Positions 49,282 through 61,815 of a stretch of DNA of 62,666 nt are shown here, in pieces (within the stretch, counting starts at the first letter, position 1; the number at the start of each line of letters is the position of its first letter). The notes under the pieces are model-generated. The model was not told the origin of the DNA. It worked only from the letters and a program-made list of their open reading frames with translations, and did not search any database. Origin of the DNA: Cyanophora paradoxa (lineage: Eukaryota; Glaucocystophyceae; Cyanophorales; Cyanophoraceae); NCBI GenBank assembly GCA_004431415.1, contig QPMI01000329.1, positions 1 through 62,666 on the forward strand. The letters are read 5' to 3'. The translations under genes were made by a program, and so were the position numbers.

Positions 49282-49612
49282 TGTCGATCTCTTGGAGACC
49301 AATGCATTGGTCTCGACTTGATTGGTGGATGATCCCCTGTATCAATGCTGTGTTCACCTGGCAAACATTTGTCTTCACGGAAAATAAACTTGTTCTCAAA
49401 TACATCACAGTTGTTTTTGAAGAGCTCTTTCATTTTTGATTTTTGCTCTGGTGTTGAATCTGCAAAACCAAAATCCAACAAAGACTCTATGGCATCAAAG
49501 TACGACTTGTCAAAAGAGGGGTCAATGGTTGAGGTCACATCATCTTTCTCTTTAAGAAGACTGAGTGAATAAATCTCGTAATTAGATTCTGTTATCCAGG
49601 ACGCCACCATGC
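49282..49612 (-). pseudogene. Gypsy-like pol fragment (protease-RT linker and RT start)
   Basis: Leftward frame of about 105 residues: STIDPSFDKSYFDAIESLLD, NNCDVFENKFIF, LPGEHSIDTGDHPPIKSRPM, HWSPRDR. It parallels 22120-22390 of the first gypsy element but is clearly diverged. Both ends are cut by satellite. It stops about 33 residues short of where the RT piece at 58371 begins, so the two may come from one element. Confidence 0.75.
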
Positions 49613-52600
49613 ATGATGGGGAGGGGTGTGAGTTTTCTAGTTTCGGGGTTGGGTTCGGGGTGGCTCCGACCGCCCCCCGAAATTTCACAGGGGTCCCCAC
49701 CCACACCAAACAGCAGGCAGGGGGCGCTGGGATTCGCCAGAGCACTCTGGCAGGTTTGCATGATAGGGAGGGGTGTTAGTTTTCTAGTTTCGAGGTTGGG
49801 TTTGGGGCTGCCCCAATCGCCCCCCGAAATCTCACAGGGGTCCCCACCCACACGAAACAGAAGGAAGGGAGCGCTGGGATCCGCCAGAGCACTCTGGCAG
49901 GTTTGCATGATAGGGAGGGGTGTTAGTTTTCTAGTTTCGGGGTTGGGTTCGGGGTGGCTCCGACCGCCCCCCGAAATTTCACAGGGGTCCCCACCCACAC
50001 CAAACAGCAGGCAGCATGATAGGGAGGGGTGTTGGTTTTCTAGTTTCGGGGTTGGGTTCGGGGCTGCCCCCATTGCCCCCCCAAATCTCACAGGGGTCCC
50101 CACCCACATGAAACAGCAGGCAGGGAACGCTGGGATTCGCCAGAGCACTCTGGCAGGTCTGCATGATAGGGAGGGGTGTAAGGTTTCTAGTTTCGAGGTG
50201 GGGTTTGGGGCTGCCCCAATCGCCCCCCGACATCTCACAGGGGTCCCCACCCACAGGAAACAGCAGGAAGGGAGCGCTGGGATTCGCCAGAGCACTCTGG
50301 CAGGTCTGAATGATAGGGAGGGGTGTAAGTTTTCTAGTTTCGGGGTTGGGTTCGGGGTGGCTCCGACCGCCCCCCGAAATCTCACAGGGGTCCCCACCCA
50401 CACGAAACAGCAGGCAGGGAGCGCTGGGATTCGCCAGAGCACTCTGGCAGGGTTGCATGATGGGGAGGGGTGTGAGTTTTCTAGTTTCGGGGTTGGGTTC
50501 GGGGTGGCTCCGACCGCCCCCCGAAATTTCACAGAGGTCCCCACCCACACCAAACAGCAGGCAGGGGGCGCTGGGATTCGCCAGAGCACTCTGGCAGGTT
50601 TGCATGATAGGGAGGGGTGTTCGTTTTCTAGTTTCGAGGTTGGGTTCGGGGCTGCCCCCATAGCCCCCTGAAATCTCACAGGGGTCCCCACCCACACGGA
50701 ACAGCAGGCAGGGAGCGCTGGGATTCGCCAGAGCACTCTGGCAGGTTTGTATGATAGGGAGGGGTTTTTTTTCCTAGTTTCGAGGTTGGGTTTGGGGCTG
50801 CCCCAATCGCCCCCCCAAATCTCACAGGGGTCCCCACCCACACGAAACAGCAGGCAGGGAGCGCTGGGATTCGCCAGAGCACTCTGGCAGGTTTGCATGA
50901 TAGATTTCAGGGGGCGATTGGGGCAGCCCCAAACCCAACCTCGAAACTAGAAAACTAACACCCCTCCCTATCATGCAAACCTGCCAGAGTGCTCTGGCGA
51001 ATCCCAGCGCCCCCTGCCTGCTGTTTCGTGTGGGTGGGGACCCCTGTGAAATTTCGGGGGGTGGTCGGAGCCTCCCCGAACCCAACCCCGAAACTAGAAA
51101 ACTCACACCCCTCCCCATCATGCAAACCTGCCAGAGTGCTCTGGCGAATCCCAGCGCTCCCTGCCTGCTGTTTCGTGTGGGTGGGGACCCCTGTGAGATT
51201 TCGGGGGGCGATGGGGGCAGCCCCAAACCCAACCTCGAAACTAGAAAACTAACACCCCTCCCTATCATGCAAACCTGCCAGAGTGCTCTGGCGAATCCCA
51301 GCGCTCCCCACCTGCTGTTTCGTGTGGGTGAGGACCCCTGTGAGATTTCGGGGGGCGATGGGGGTAGCCCTGAACCCAACGCCCAAACTAGAAAACTAAC
51401 ACCCCTCCTTTTCATGCAAACCTGCCAGAGTGCTCTGGCGGATCCCAGCACTCCCACTCTGGCAGGTTTGCATGATGGGGAGGGGTGTGAGTTTTCTAGT
51501 TTCGGGGTTGGGTTCGGGGTGGCTCCGACCGCCCCCGAAATTTCACAGGGGTCCCCACCCACACGAAACAGCAGGCAGGGAGCGCTGGGATTCGCCAGAG
51601 CACTCTGGCAGGTTTGCATGATAGGGAGGGGTGTTCGTTTTCTAGTTTCGAGGTTGGGTTCGGGGCTGCCCCCATAGCCCCCTGAAATCTCACAGGGGTC
51701 CCCACCCACACGGAACAGCAGGCAGGGAGCGCTGGGATTCGCCAGAGCACTCTGGCAGGTTTGTATGATAGGGAGGGTTTTTTTTCCTAGTTTCGAGGTT
51801 GGGTTTGGGGCTGCCCAAATCGCCCCCCCAAATCTCACAGGGGTCCCCACCCACACGAAACAGCAGGCAGGGAGCGCTGGGATTCGCCAGAGCACTCTGG
51901 CAGGTTTGCATGATAGATTTCAGGGGGTGATTGGGGCAGCCCCAAACCCAACCTCGAAACTAGAAAACTAACACCCCTCCCTATCATGCAAACCTGCCAG
52001 AGTGCTCTGGCGAATCCCAGCGCCCCCTGCCTGCTGTTTGGTGTGGGTGGGGACCCCTGTGAAATTTCGGGGGGTGGTTGGAGCCTCCCCGAACCCAACC
52101 CCGAAACTAGAAAACTCACACCCCTCCCCATCATGCAAACCTGCCAGAGTGCTCTGGCGAATCCCAGCGCTCCCTGCCTGCTGTTTCGTGTGGGTGGGGA
52201 CCCCTGTGAGATTTCAGGGGGCGATCGGTGCAGCCCCAAACCCAACCTCGAAACTAGAAAACTAACACCCCTCCCTATCATGCAAACCTGCCAGAGTGCT
52301 CTGGCGAATCCCAGCGCTCCCCACCTGCTGTTTCAAGTGGGTGGGGACCCCTGTGAGATTTCGGGGGGCGATGGGGGTAGCCCTGAACCCAACGCCGAAA
52401 CTAGAAAACTAACACCCCTCCTTTTCATGCAAACCTGCCAGAGTGCTCTGGCGGATCCCAGCACTCCCACTCTGGCAGGTTTGCATGATGGGGAGGGGTG
52501 TGAGTTTTCTAGTTTCGGGGTTGGGTTCGGGGTGGCTCCGACCGCCCCCGAAATTTCACAGGGGTCCCCACCCACAACAAACAGCAGGCAGGGGGCGCTG

Positions 52601-55600
52601 GGATTCGCCAGAGCACTCTGGCAGGTTTGCATGATAGGGAGGGGTGTTCGTTTTCTAGTTTCGAGGTTGGGTTCGGGGCTGCCCCCATAGCCCCTGAAAT
52701 CTCACAGGGGTCCCCACCCACACGGAACAGCAGGCAGGGAGCGCTGGGATTCGCCAGAGCACTCTGGCAGGTTTGTATGATAGGGAGGGTTTTTTTTCCT
52801 AGTTTCGAGGTTGGGTTTGGGGCTGCCCAAATCGCCCCCCCAAATCTCACAGGGGTCCCCACCCACACGAAACAGCAGGCAGGGAGCGCTGGGATTCGCC
52901 AGAGCACTCTGGCAGGTTTGCATGATAGATTTCAGGGGGCGATTGGGGCAGCCCCAAACCCAACCTCGAAACTAGAAAACTAACACCCCTCCCTATCATG
53001 CAAACCTGCCAGAGTGCTCTGGCGAATCCCAGCGCCCCCTGCCTGCTGTTTGGTGTGGGTGGGGACCCCTGTGAAATTTCGGGGGGTGGTTGGAGCCTCC
53101 CCGAACCCAACCCCGAAACTAGAAAACTCACACCCCTCCCCATCATGCAAACCTGCCAGAGTGCTCTGGCGAATCCCAGCGCTCCCTGCCTGCTGTTTCG
53201 TGTGGGTGGGGACCCCTGTGAGATTTCAGGGGGCGATCGGTGCAGCCCCAAACCCAACCTTGAAACTAGAAAACTAACACCCCTCCCTATCATGCAAACC
53301 TGCCAGAGTGCTCTGGCGAATCCCAGCGCTCCCCACCTGCTGTTTCAAGTGGGTGGGGACCCCTGTGAGATTTCGGGGGGCGATGGGGGTAGCCCTGAAC
53401 CCAACGCCGAAACTAGAAAACTAACACCCCTCCCTTTCATGCAAACCTGCCAGAGTGCTCTGGCGGATCCCAGCACTCCCACTCTGGCAGGTTTGCATGA
53501 TGGGGAGGGGTGTGAGTTTTCTAGTTTCGGGGTTGGGTTCGGGGTGGCTCCGACCGCCCCCCGAAATTTCACAGGGGTCCCCACCCACACCAAACAGCAG
53601 GCAGGGGGCGCTGGGATTCGCCAGAGCACTCTGGCAGGTTTGCATGATAGGGAGGGGTGTTAGTTTTCTAGTTTCGAGGTTGGGTTTGGGGCTGCCCCAA
53701 TCGCCCCCTGAAATCTCACAGGGGTCCCCACCCACACGAAACAGCAGGCAGGGAGTGCTGGGATCCGCCAGAGCACTCTGGCAGGTTTGCATGATGGGGA
53801 GGGGTGTTAGTTTTCTAGTTTTGGCGTTGGGTTCAGGGCTACCCCCATCACCCCCCGAAATCTCACAGGGGTCCCCACCCACACGAAACAGCAGGCAGGG
53901 AGCGCTGGGATTCGCCAGAGCACTCTGGCAGGTTTGCATGATAGGGAGGGGTGTTCGTTTTCTAGTTTCGAGGTTGGGTTCGGGGCTGCCCCCATAGCCC
54001 CTGAAATCTCACAGGGGTCCCCACCCACACGGAACAGCAGGCAGGGAGCGCTGGGATTCGCCAGAGCACTCTGGCAGGTTTGTATGATAGGGAGGGTTTT
54101 TTTTCCTAGTTTCGAGGTTGGGTTCGGGGCTGCCCAATCGCCCCCCAAATCTCACAGGGTCCCCACCCACACGAAACAGCAGGCAGGGAGCGCTGGGATT
54201 CGCCAGAGCACTCTGGCAGGTTTGCATGATAGATTTCAGGGGGCGATTGGGGCAGCCCCAAACCCAACCTCGAAACTAGAAAACTAACACCCCTCCCTAT
54301 CATGCAAACCTGCCAGAGTGCTCTGGCGAATCCCAGCGCCCCCTGCCTGCTGTTTGGTGTGGGTGGGGACCCCTGTGAAATTTCGGGGGGTGGTCGGAGC
54401 CTCCCCGAACCCAACCCCGAAACTAGAAAACTCACACCCCTCCCTATCATGCAAACCTGCCAGAGTGCTCTGGCGAATCCCAGCGCTCCCTGCCTGCTGT
54501 TTCGTGTGGGTGGGGACCCCTGTGAGATTTCAGGGGGCGATTGGTGCAGCCCCAAACCCAACCTCGAATCTAGAAAACTAACACCCCTCCCTATCATGCA
54601 AACCTGCCAGAGTGCTCTGGCAAATCCCAGCGCTCCCCGCCTGCTGTTTCGTGTGGGTGGGGACCCCTGTGAGATTTCGGGGGGCGATGGGGGTAGCCCT
54701 GAACCCAACGCCGAAACTAGAAAACTAACACCCCTCCTTTTCATGCAAACCTGCCAGAGTGCTCTGGCGGATCCCAGCACTCCCACTCTGGCAGGTTTGC
54801 ATGATGGGGAGGGGTGTGAGTTTTCTAGTTTCGGGGTTGGGTTCGGGGTGGCTCCGACCGCCCCCCAAAATTTCACAGGGGTCCCCACCCACAACAAACA
54901 GCAGGCAGGGGGCGCTGGGATTCGCCAGAGCACTCTGGCAGGTTTGCATGATAGGGAGGGGTGTTCGTTTTCTAGTTTCGAGGTTGGGTTCGGGGCTGCC
55001 CCCATAGCCCCCTGAAATCTCACAGGGGTCCCCACCCACACGGAACAGCAGGCAGGGAGCGCTGGGATTCGCCAGAGCACTCTGGCAGGTTTGTATGATA
55101 GGGAGGGTTTTTTTTCCTAGTTTCGAGGTTGGGTTTGGGGCTGCCCAAATCGCCCCCCCAAATCTCACAGGGGTCCCCACCCACACGAAACAGCAGGCAG
55201 GGAGCGCTGGGATTCGCCAGAGCACTCTGGCAGGTTTGCATGATAGATTTCAGGGGGCGATTGGGGCAGCCCCAAACCCAACCTCGAAACTAGAAAACTA
55301 ACACCCCTCCCTATCATGCAAACCTGCCAGAGTGCTCTGGCGAATCCCAGCGCCCCCTGCCTGCTGTTTGGTGTGGGTGGGACCCCTGTGAAATTTCGGG
55401 GGTGGTTGGAGCCTCCCGAACCCAACCCGAAACTAGAAAACTCACACCCCTCCCCATCATGCAAACCTGCCAGAGTGCTCTGGCGAATCCCAGCGCTCCC
55501 TGCCTGCTGTTTCGTGTGGGTGGGGACCCCTGTGAGATTTCAGGGGCGATCGGTGCAGCCCCAAACCCAACCTTGAAACTAGAAAACTAACACCCCTCCC

Positions 55601-56198
55601 TATCATGCAAACCTGCCAGAGTGCTCTGGCGAATCCCAGCGCTCCCCACCTGCTGTTTCAAGTGGGTGGGGACCCCTGTGAGATTTCGGGGGGCGATGGG
55701 GGTAGCCCTGAACCCAACGCCGAAACTAGAAAACTAACACCCCTCCCTTTCATGCAAACCTGCCAGAGTGCTCTGGCGGATCCCAGCACTCCCACTCTGG
55801 CAGGTTTGCATGATGGGGAGGGGTGTGAGTTTTCTAGTTTCGGGGTTGGGTTCGGGGTGGCTCCGACCGCCCCCCGAAATTTCACAGGGGTCCCCACCCA
55901 CACCAAACAGCAGGCAGGGGGCGCTGGGATTCGCCAGAGCACTCTGGCAGGTTTGCATGATAGGGAGGGGTGTTAGTTTTCTAGTTTCGAGGTTGGGTTT
56001 GGGGCTGCCCCAATCGCCCCCTGAAATCTCACAGGGGTCCCCACCCACACGAAACAGCAGGCAGGGAGTGCTGGGATCCGCCAGAGCACTCTGGCAGGTT
56101 TGCATGATGGGGAGGGGTGTTAGTTTTCTAGTTTTGGCGTTGGGTTCAGGGCTACCCCCATCGCCCCCCGAAATCTCACAGGGGTCCCCACCCACACA
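49613..56198. repeat. Higher-order satellite array with about 1,012-bp palindromic units
   Basis: Reverse monomers at 49613-50902 are followed by alternating modules. Reverse-to-forward joints (CATGATAG/ATTTCAGGGGG) lie near 50903, 51914, 52927, 54231 and 55244. Forward-to-reverse joints (AGCACTCCC/ACTCTGGCAGG) lie near 51454, 52468, 53480, 54785 and 55794. Spacing is about 1,012 bp except for one unit longer by about 293 bp (two monomers). Module variants, such as the T8 tract in AGGGTTTTTTTTCCTAG, repeat with the same period, proving amplification of the whole compound unit. Confidence 0.88.
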
Positions 56199-57448
56199 AC
56201 GCTCAGATAAGCACTTACGAAGCATAATTAACATATTAGAAGGACATCCAAGCAGCGATGAAGCAATCAACCGGAAGGCAAAACTTTTCCGGCTGAACAA
56301 GGATGGTATCCTGGTTTTTGCGGCATCCAACCTGAACCCACGAGTAGTTATTCCCTCTTCCATGTCATTGGATCTCATTCGAGACGCTCATGATAATCCC
56401 TTGTCTGGTCACTTCGGCGTTGACAAGGTGCTCGCGGCTTGGGCGTGTCTTATACATACTCTTCTTCTTTGACAAGGTGCTCGCGCAACTCCGCAAAAAT
56501 TACTTTTGGGAGAGCATGCAAGAAGATGTCAAAAAGTATATTACACAATGTCAGAAATGTCAGTTTCGGAAACCTTTAACTGGTCGTTCGCAAGCACCTC
56601 AGCTGACAGTTCCGGCATCAAGTCCCTTCGAAGTTGTTGAACTTGATTTTATCGGTCCTCTTCCGACTACATCTCGTGGAAATCGTTTTATCTGCACTGC
56701 AATCTGCGTTTACACAGGTTACGCTGAGGCCGAGGCGACTCCTTCCATGTCTGCTAAGTCCGCGTGCAACATGATCTACAATCACATTATATGTTGTCAT
56801 GGCTGTCCGTGGATGATCTATACGGACCAAGGCGGAGCATTTGCAAGCAAGGTGACGAAGCTTCTGTTGTCAAAACTCGGCATCAAGTCAGTTCTCAGCA
56901 CTGGTTATCGGCCTATGGCTACAGGGAAAATCGAACGGCTGAATCAGACGCTCAAGAACATCATCTACAATTATATTAACGAAGACCACGACAACTGGGA
57001 TAAATATTTGGCTCCGGCGTTGTTTGCAGTTCGGACGCACATAAACGCAACCACCGGAACATCGCCGTTCTTTTTGACGTACGGTCGTGACCCGGTGATG
57101 CCATACGACACCTATGTTCCAACTGCGGAATTGCGACCTCCCGATTACGTGACACAAATGATTTCCGATTTGAACGCTGCTATGGCGAAGGTCGATACAA
57201 TTAAACTCAAAAAGGATTCAAAAATTGCGGAGGCAGCGGCCAAAAACGACTGGACAGAATTTTGCATCGACGACATGGTCCTTCTACGCGACCCATCTTC
57301 ATCTGGTTTTCAGCCTCGATTTACAGGGCCTTACGCGGTGCTCAAGCGTACCTCGGCGGTCAACTACCTGCTCTGGGACCCGGAACGCCCAAAGTTTCCC
57401 TTCGTAGCGCACGTCGATCGAATGCGGCCCTACGTAGCTCAGATCTAG
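56199..57448 (+). pseudogene. Gypsy-like integrase, 5'-truncated and interrupted by a 49-bp insertion
   Basis: From AACGCTCAG the frame reads through a pre-integrase region (VVIPSSMSLDLIRDAH), the HHCC domain (HDNPLSGHFGVDKVL...CQKCQ), the core (ELDFIGPLP, IYTDQGGAFAS, GKIERLNQTLK) and an SH3/chromo-like tail (FTGPYAVLKRTS) to a stop at 57446-57448. The catalytic D, D and E are present. A 32-bp insertion plus a duplicated 17-bp target (56437-56485) breaks the frame inside the zinc domain. A purine tract and LTR start follow, so this is the 3' end of an element whose LTR matches 20092. Confidence 0.85.
56420..56485. mobile_element. Micro-insertion with 17-bp target duplication
   Basis: TTGACAAGGTGCTCGCG occurs at 56420-56436 and again at 56469-56485, flanking a 32-bp segment (56437-56468) identical to part of the tRNA-derived repeat at 49007-49038 (complement). 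Removing the segment and one duplicate restores the integrase frame. Confidence 0.8.
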
Positions 57449-57530
57449 CGGAGAGGGGGTGTTAGCCCCCCCCCCCTTATGACTCTTGTCCCTTGGGTCT
57501 TGCCCCTTCAGAGAGTGTCTTGTCTTTTCG
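57448..57530 (+). repeat. Polypurine tract and partial 3' LTR
   Basis: GCGGAGAGGGGG (57448-57459) is followed by TGTTAGCCCCC, matching the first 71 bp of the LTR at 20092 apart from the C-run length and one base. The LTR is then cut by satellite at CTTTTCG/CCAGAGC. Confidence 0.7.
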
Positions 57531-58370
57531 CCAGAGCACTCTGGCAGGTTCGCATGACAGGGAGGGGTGTTAGTTTTCTAGTTTCGAGGTTGGGTTCTGG
57601 GCTGCCCCCATTGCCCGACGAAATCTCACAGGGGTCCCCACCCACACCAAACAGCAGGAAGGGAGCGCTGGGATTCGCCAGAGCACTCTGGCAGGTTTGC
57701 ATGATAGGGAGGGGTGTTAGGTTTCTAGTTTCGAGGTTGGGTTCGGGGCTGCCCCCATCGCCCCCCGAAATCTCACAGGGTCCCCACCCACACAAAACAG
57801 CAGGCAGGGAGCGCTGGGATTCGCCAGAGCACTCTGGCAGGTTTGCCTGATAGGGAGGGGTGTTAGTTTTCTAGTTTCCAGGTTGGGTTCGGGGCTGCCC
57901 CCATTGCCCCCCAAAATCTGACAGGGATCCCCACCAACACGAAACAGCAGGCAGGTAGTGCTGGGATTTGCCAGAGCACTCTGGCAGGTTTGCATGATAG
58001 GGAGGGGTGTAAGGTTTCTAGTTTCGGGGTTGGGTGCGGGGCTGCCACCATCGCCCCCCGAAATCTGACAGGGGTCCCCACCCACACGAAACAGCAGGCA
58101 GGGAGCGCTGGGATTCGCCAGAGCACTCTGGCAGATTTGCATGATAGGGAGGGGTGTTAGTTTTCTACTTTCAGGGTTGGGTTCGGGGCTGCCCCCATCA
58201 CCCCCCGAAATCTCACAGGGGTCCCCACCCACACGAAACAGCAGGCAGGGAGTGCTGGGATTCGCCAGAGCACTCTGGCTGGTTTGCATGATAGGGAGGG
58301 GTGTTGGTTTTCTAGTTTCAAGGTTGGGTTCGGGGCTGCCCCCATCACCCCCCAAAATCTCACAGGACAC
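57531..58370 (-). repeat. 147-bp satellite, reverse orientation
   Basis: About five and a half monomers. The left joint falls in the palindrome GCCAGAG and the right joint after ATCTCACAG. Confidence 0.92.
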
Positions 58371-59508
58371 ATCGGAAATGCGGCTTGTAGTTGATTATAG
58401 AAATTTGAATGCAGCAACCAAGAAAAATGTTTATCCATTGCCTAATATACAAGATATGCTGGATGCTTTGCAAGGAAGTCAATTCTTTTCAAACATGGAT
58501 CTTGCCACTGGATTTTGGCAGGTTAAGATGAAACAATCTGACCGTGAGAAAACAGCTTTTAAAACGCCTTTTGGCTTGTTTGAAATGAAGGTTATGCCCA
58601 TGGGACTTACAAATGCTCCTCCCACATTCCAGTCTATCATGGAAAATATGTTCAATGATTATCTTTGGATGTTTGTGCTCGTTTTCATTGATGATCTCAT
58701 CACATATTCCAAGACTTTTGAAGACCACTGCAGGGATTTGCAACTCACATTCAACAGACTCCGTGCTAACAATGCGAAGCTTAAGCCTAATAAATGCCAC
58801 TTCTTTAAAACAGAACTCAAATTTCTTGGACATATTGTAGATAGAAATGGAAGGCGTCCTGACCCAGCAAAACTAGATGCGATTGAAAAGGTCGCCATTC
58901 CTACGAATGCAACTGAACTACGATCGTTTTTAGGGTCGTGCAACTATTATAGGGACAATGTTGACAGATTTTCCATCATTACTTCTCGTTTATATGATTT
59001 GATACAGAAGGATGTGCCATTTCATTGGACAGACACGCACACTCATGATTTTACAACGCTTAAGAGTGAATTACTCAAAGCTGTGGTTCTTCACTATCCA
59101 GATTTTAACAAAAGTTTTGTAATTGAAACTGATGCCTGTGAATTAGGTGCTTCTGGAATTCTTTCACAAGAGCATGATGGAATTCTCAAACCTGTTTGTT
59201 TTTATAGTCGCAAATGGCGAGGTTCTGAACGCCAAATGCCTCCTTCCGAAGGTGAGTGTGCAGCTCTCGTCGATTGTCTTACTCAGTGGAGTCACTACCT
59301 TCTGGGAGCACCAAAATCTACTGTGTACACAGATTGTGAAGCCCTGGAATGGCTTCTCAACAGGAAACCTGGAAAAGGGAAGCTTGCACGTTGGGCTGCT
59401 CTGATTCAACAATATGATATTGAAATAAAGCACAGAAAAGGATCTTTGAACCGTGCTGATGGATTCTCAAGAGTACCTGTTGAACCAACATCCCACATCT
59501 ATGCAAAT
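58371..59508 (+). pseudogene. Gypsy-like RT and RNase H fragment
   Basis: Begins at MRLVVDYRNLN in RT motif 1 and continues through FFSNMDLATGFWQVKM, VMPMGLTNAPPTFQ, the catalytic box LVFIDDLITYS (about 58688) and LRSFLGSCNYYRDN. A complete-looking RNase H follows (FVIETDACELGASGILS, PPSEGECAALVDCLTQW, VYTDCEALEWLL, RADGFSRVP). It is close to the element at 20.1-23.4 kb but not identical. Satellite cuts both ends. Its natural continuation, the integrase, lies upstream at 56.2 kb, so the pieces are out of order. Confidence 0.85.
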
Positions 59509-59652
59509 CTCACAGGGGTCCCCACCCACATGAAACAGCAGGAATGGAGCGCTGGGATTTGCCAGAGCATTCTGGCAGGTTTGCATGATGGGGAGGGGTG
59601 TGAGTTTTCTAGTTTCAAGGTTGGGTTCAGGGCTGCCCCAATCGCCCCCTGA
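59509..59652 (-). repeat. 147-bp satellite, reverse orientation, one monomer
   Basis: AATCTCACAGGGGTCCCC through CAATCGCCCCCTG, between gypsy sequence and unique DNA. Confidence 0.88.
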
Positions 59653-60540
59653 TTGCAGCTGCTTGGCGATGCAATTGAACTTCGAGAGGCATCTTTTTTC
59701 GAGCGAACTGAACGTGTCTTCACCGCTGCTGTGGTGCATTTGTAGCCACTTCCTCCACGTTTGTCCCACTTGTGCTTTGTAGATGGACATTGGAGTCCAA
59801 GATGAACACAGCATCAATGGCCTTATTGAGCTGGTTTTTTGAACACGTCTCTGTATTCTATATGAAATCACTGACTCCTCTGTAGACAAAGACTTATGAT
59901 GTGATCGAATTGGTAGCAACTGAAAAGCGTTTTTTCTTTCGAGACCGTAGTACTGTGAGTCAAGGCAATCATGCTCTCACATTTTCTAATGGCCTGCTCA
60001 GATGATCAAGGTTTTGGGACTTCTACCATCTGGCATCTCCTGCTGCCCCACCCTGACGAAAGCCCTGTCGTTGCTCAAGCTCACATGGCCTTTTGGCAAT
60101 GGCTGTAGAAATCTATCTTCTCTTTCAACCCCTGATGAGGATGTACCCTGTATCTGATATGTATCTGACGGTGGTCTTATTGAGGACCTAGTTTGGTGCC
60201 TGTCGAGCCAGTTCACAGTCATACAATAGTTTACTAAAAACCGGCCTCTTCCTAATGCCGGCCTGGGGTATTCCCGATCGATATCCCGTTCACGTTTGTA
60301 AATCCTAATTGCAGTGATATAGAGAGAAAAGTTAGAGAGCTTTGCCATCAGCATCATCAGCACAGTCAATGAGCACCACAGGAGAACCTGAATCATCACT
60401 GAAAACCGGAAGGTCAGCAGGAGAGAAACGATGCAAACGGTTTAACTGAATATAATTTATAATAGCACTTTTTGACATTTGGCCACCTTTATCCAAAGTC
60501 CTACCTGAACCGAAAATCTACCCACTTTTGCCCACTTCTG
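59653..60540. other. Unique region without a recognised gene
   Basis: About 890 bp of mixed composition. Leftward frames near 59660-59920 contain plausible short stretches (AVFILDSNVHLQSTSGTNVEE; QTWRKWLQMHHSS) but in different frames. A 133-codon leftward ORF at 59998-60399 has no family character. Possibly the remains of an exon or element. Nothing firm. Confidence 0.4.
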
Positions 60541-61494
60541 GGGACCCCTGTAAGATTTCGGGGGGCGATGGTGGCAGCCCCGAACCCAACCCCGAAACTA
60601 GAAAACTTACACCCCTCCCTATCATGCAAACCTGCCAGAGTGCTCTGGCAAATCCCAGCACTCCCTGCCTGCTGTTTCCTGTGGGTGGGGACCCCTGTGA
60701 GATTTCAGGGGGTGATGGGGGCAGCCCCGAACCCAACCCCGAAACTAGAAAACTAACACCCCTCCCTATCATGCAAATTTGCCAGGGTGCTCTGGCGAAT
60801 CCCAGCGCTCCCTGCCTGCTGTTTCGTGTGGGTGGGGACTGTGAGATTTCAGGGGGTGATGGGGGCAGCCCCGAACCCAACCTGGAAACTAGAAAACTTA
60901 CACCCCTCCCTATCATGCAAACCTGCCAGAGTGCTCTGGCAAATCCCAGCGCTCCCTGCCTGCTGTTTCGTGTGGGTGGGGACCCCTGTGAGATTTCGGG
61001 GGGTGATGGGGGCAGCCCTGTGAGATTTCAGGGGGCGGTCGGGGCAGCCCCGAACCCAACCTCGAAACTAGAAAACTCACACCCCTCCCTTTCATGCAAA
61101 CCTGCCAGAGTGCTCTGGCGAATCCCAGCGCTCCCCGCCTGCTGTTTCGTGTGGGTGGGGACCCCTGTGAGATTTCAGGGGGCCACCCACACGAAACAGC
61201 AGGAAGGGAGCCCTGGGATTCGCCCCAGCACTCTGGCAGGTTTGCATGATAGGGAGGGGTGTTAGTTTTCTAGGTTCGAGGTTGGGTTCGGGGCTGCCCC
61301 GATCGCCCCCCGAAATCTCACAGGGGTCCCCACCCACACGAAACAGCAGGCAGGGGGCGCTGGGATCCGCCAGAGCACTCTGGCAGGTTTGCATGATAGG
61401 GAGGGGTGTGAGTTTTCTAGTTTTGAGGTTGGGTTCGGGGCTGCCCCCATCGCCCCCCGAAATCTCACAGGGGTCCCCACCCACATGAAACGGC
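60541..61494. repeat. 147-bp satellite with one orientation switch
   Basis: Forward at 60541-61182, reverse at 61183-61494. The joint is CAGGGGG/CCACCCACACG. One monomer is shortened and fused (GGCAGCCCTGTGAGATTTCAG near 61012). Confidence 0.9.
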
Positions 61495-61644
61495 TTAGTC
61501 ATTTTCAGTAGCGCGTTCAGAGGGGCTGAATCGAACGGGGCGCGCCCACACCAGTGTAGCGCTAGGGGTGGAGCTCTTGTGAAGGGTGGGTGTAGACATG
61601 GTCCGGACCGGTACGCGCGAAAGGTCAATATTTATTGCGAGCCA
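61495..61644. other. Unique spacer between two repeat families
   Basis: 150 bp with CpG-rich words (GTAGCGCGTTCAG, GGGGCGCGCCC, GGTCCGGACCGGTACGCGCG). No ORF or RNA recognised. Confidence 0.35.
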
Positions 61645-61815
61645 GCTAGCTGCTGGTGGGTGGGTCATCTTCCCACGGCTAGCGCCTTGTGCATATTCCC
61701 CCAGAGAGATTTGGGGTGCATCTTTCTTCTATTTTGTGGCAGATGAGAAACCTGCGGCCTCCGACTGGTTGACTTGCTGGTGGGTGGGTCATCTGCCTAA
61801 GGCTAGCGCCTTCTG
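61645..61815 (-). repeat. Inverted copies of the 123-bp repeat
   Basis: About one and a half copies in opposite orientation to the array that follows (GGTGGGTCATC, GGCTAGCGCCTT, ATTCCCCCAGAGAGATTTGG). They meet the direct array near 61815, creating a long hairpin-capable palindrome. Confidence 0.85.

Noticed and set aside
59998-60399. 133-aa leftward ORF
   Set aside because: No start context, low-information composition and a mixture of simple words. Kept only as part of an unassigned region.
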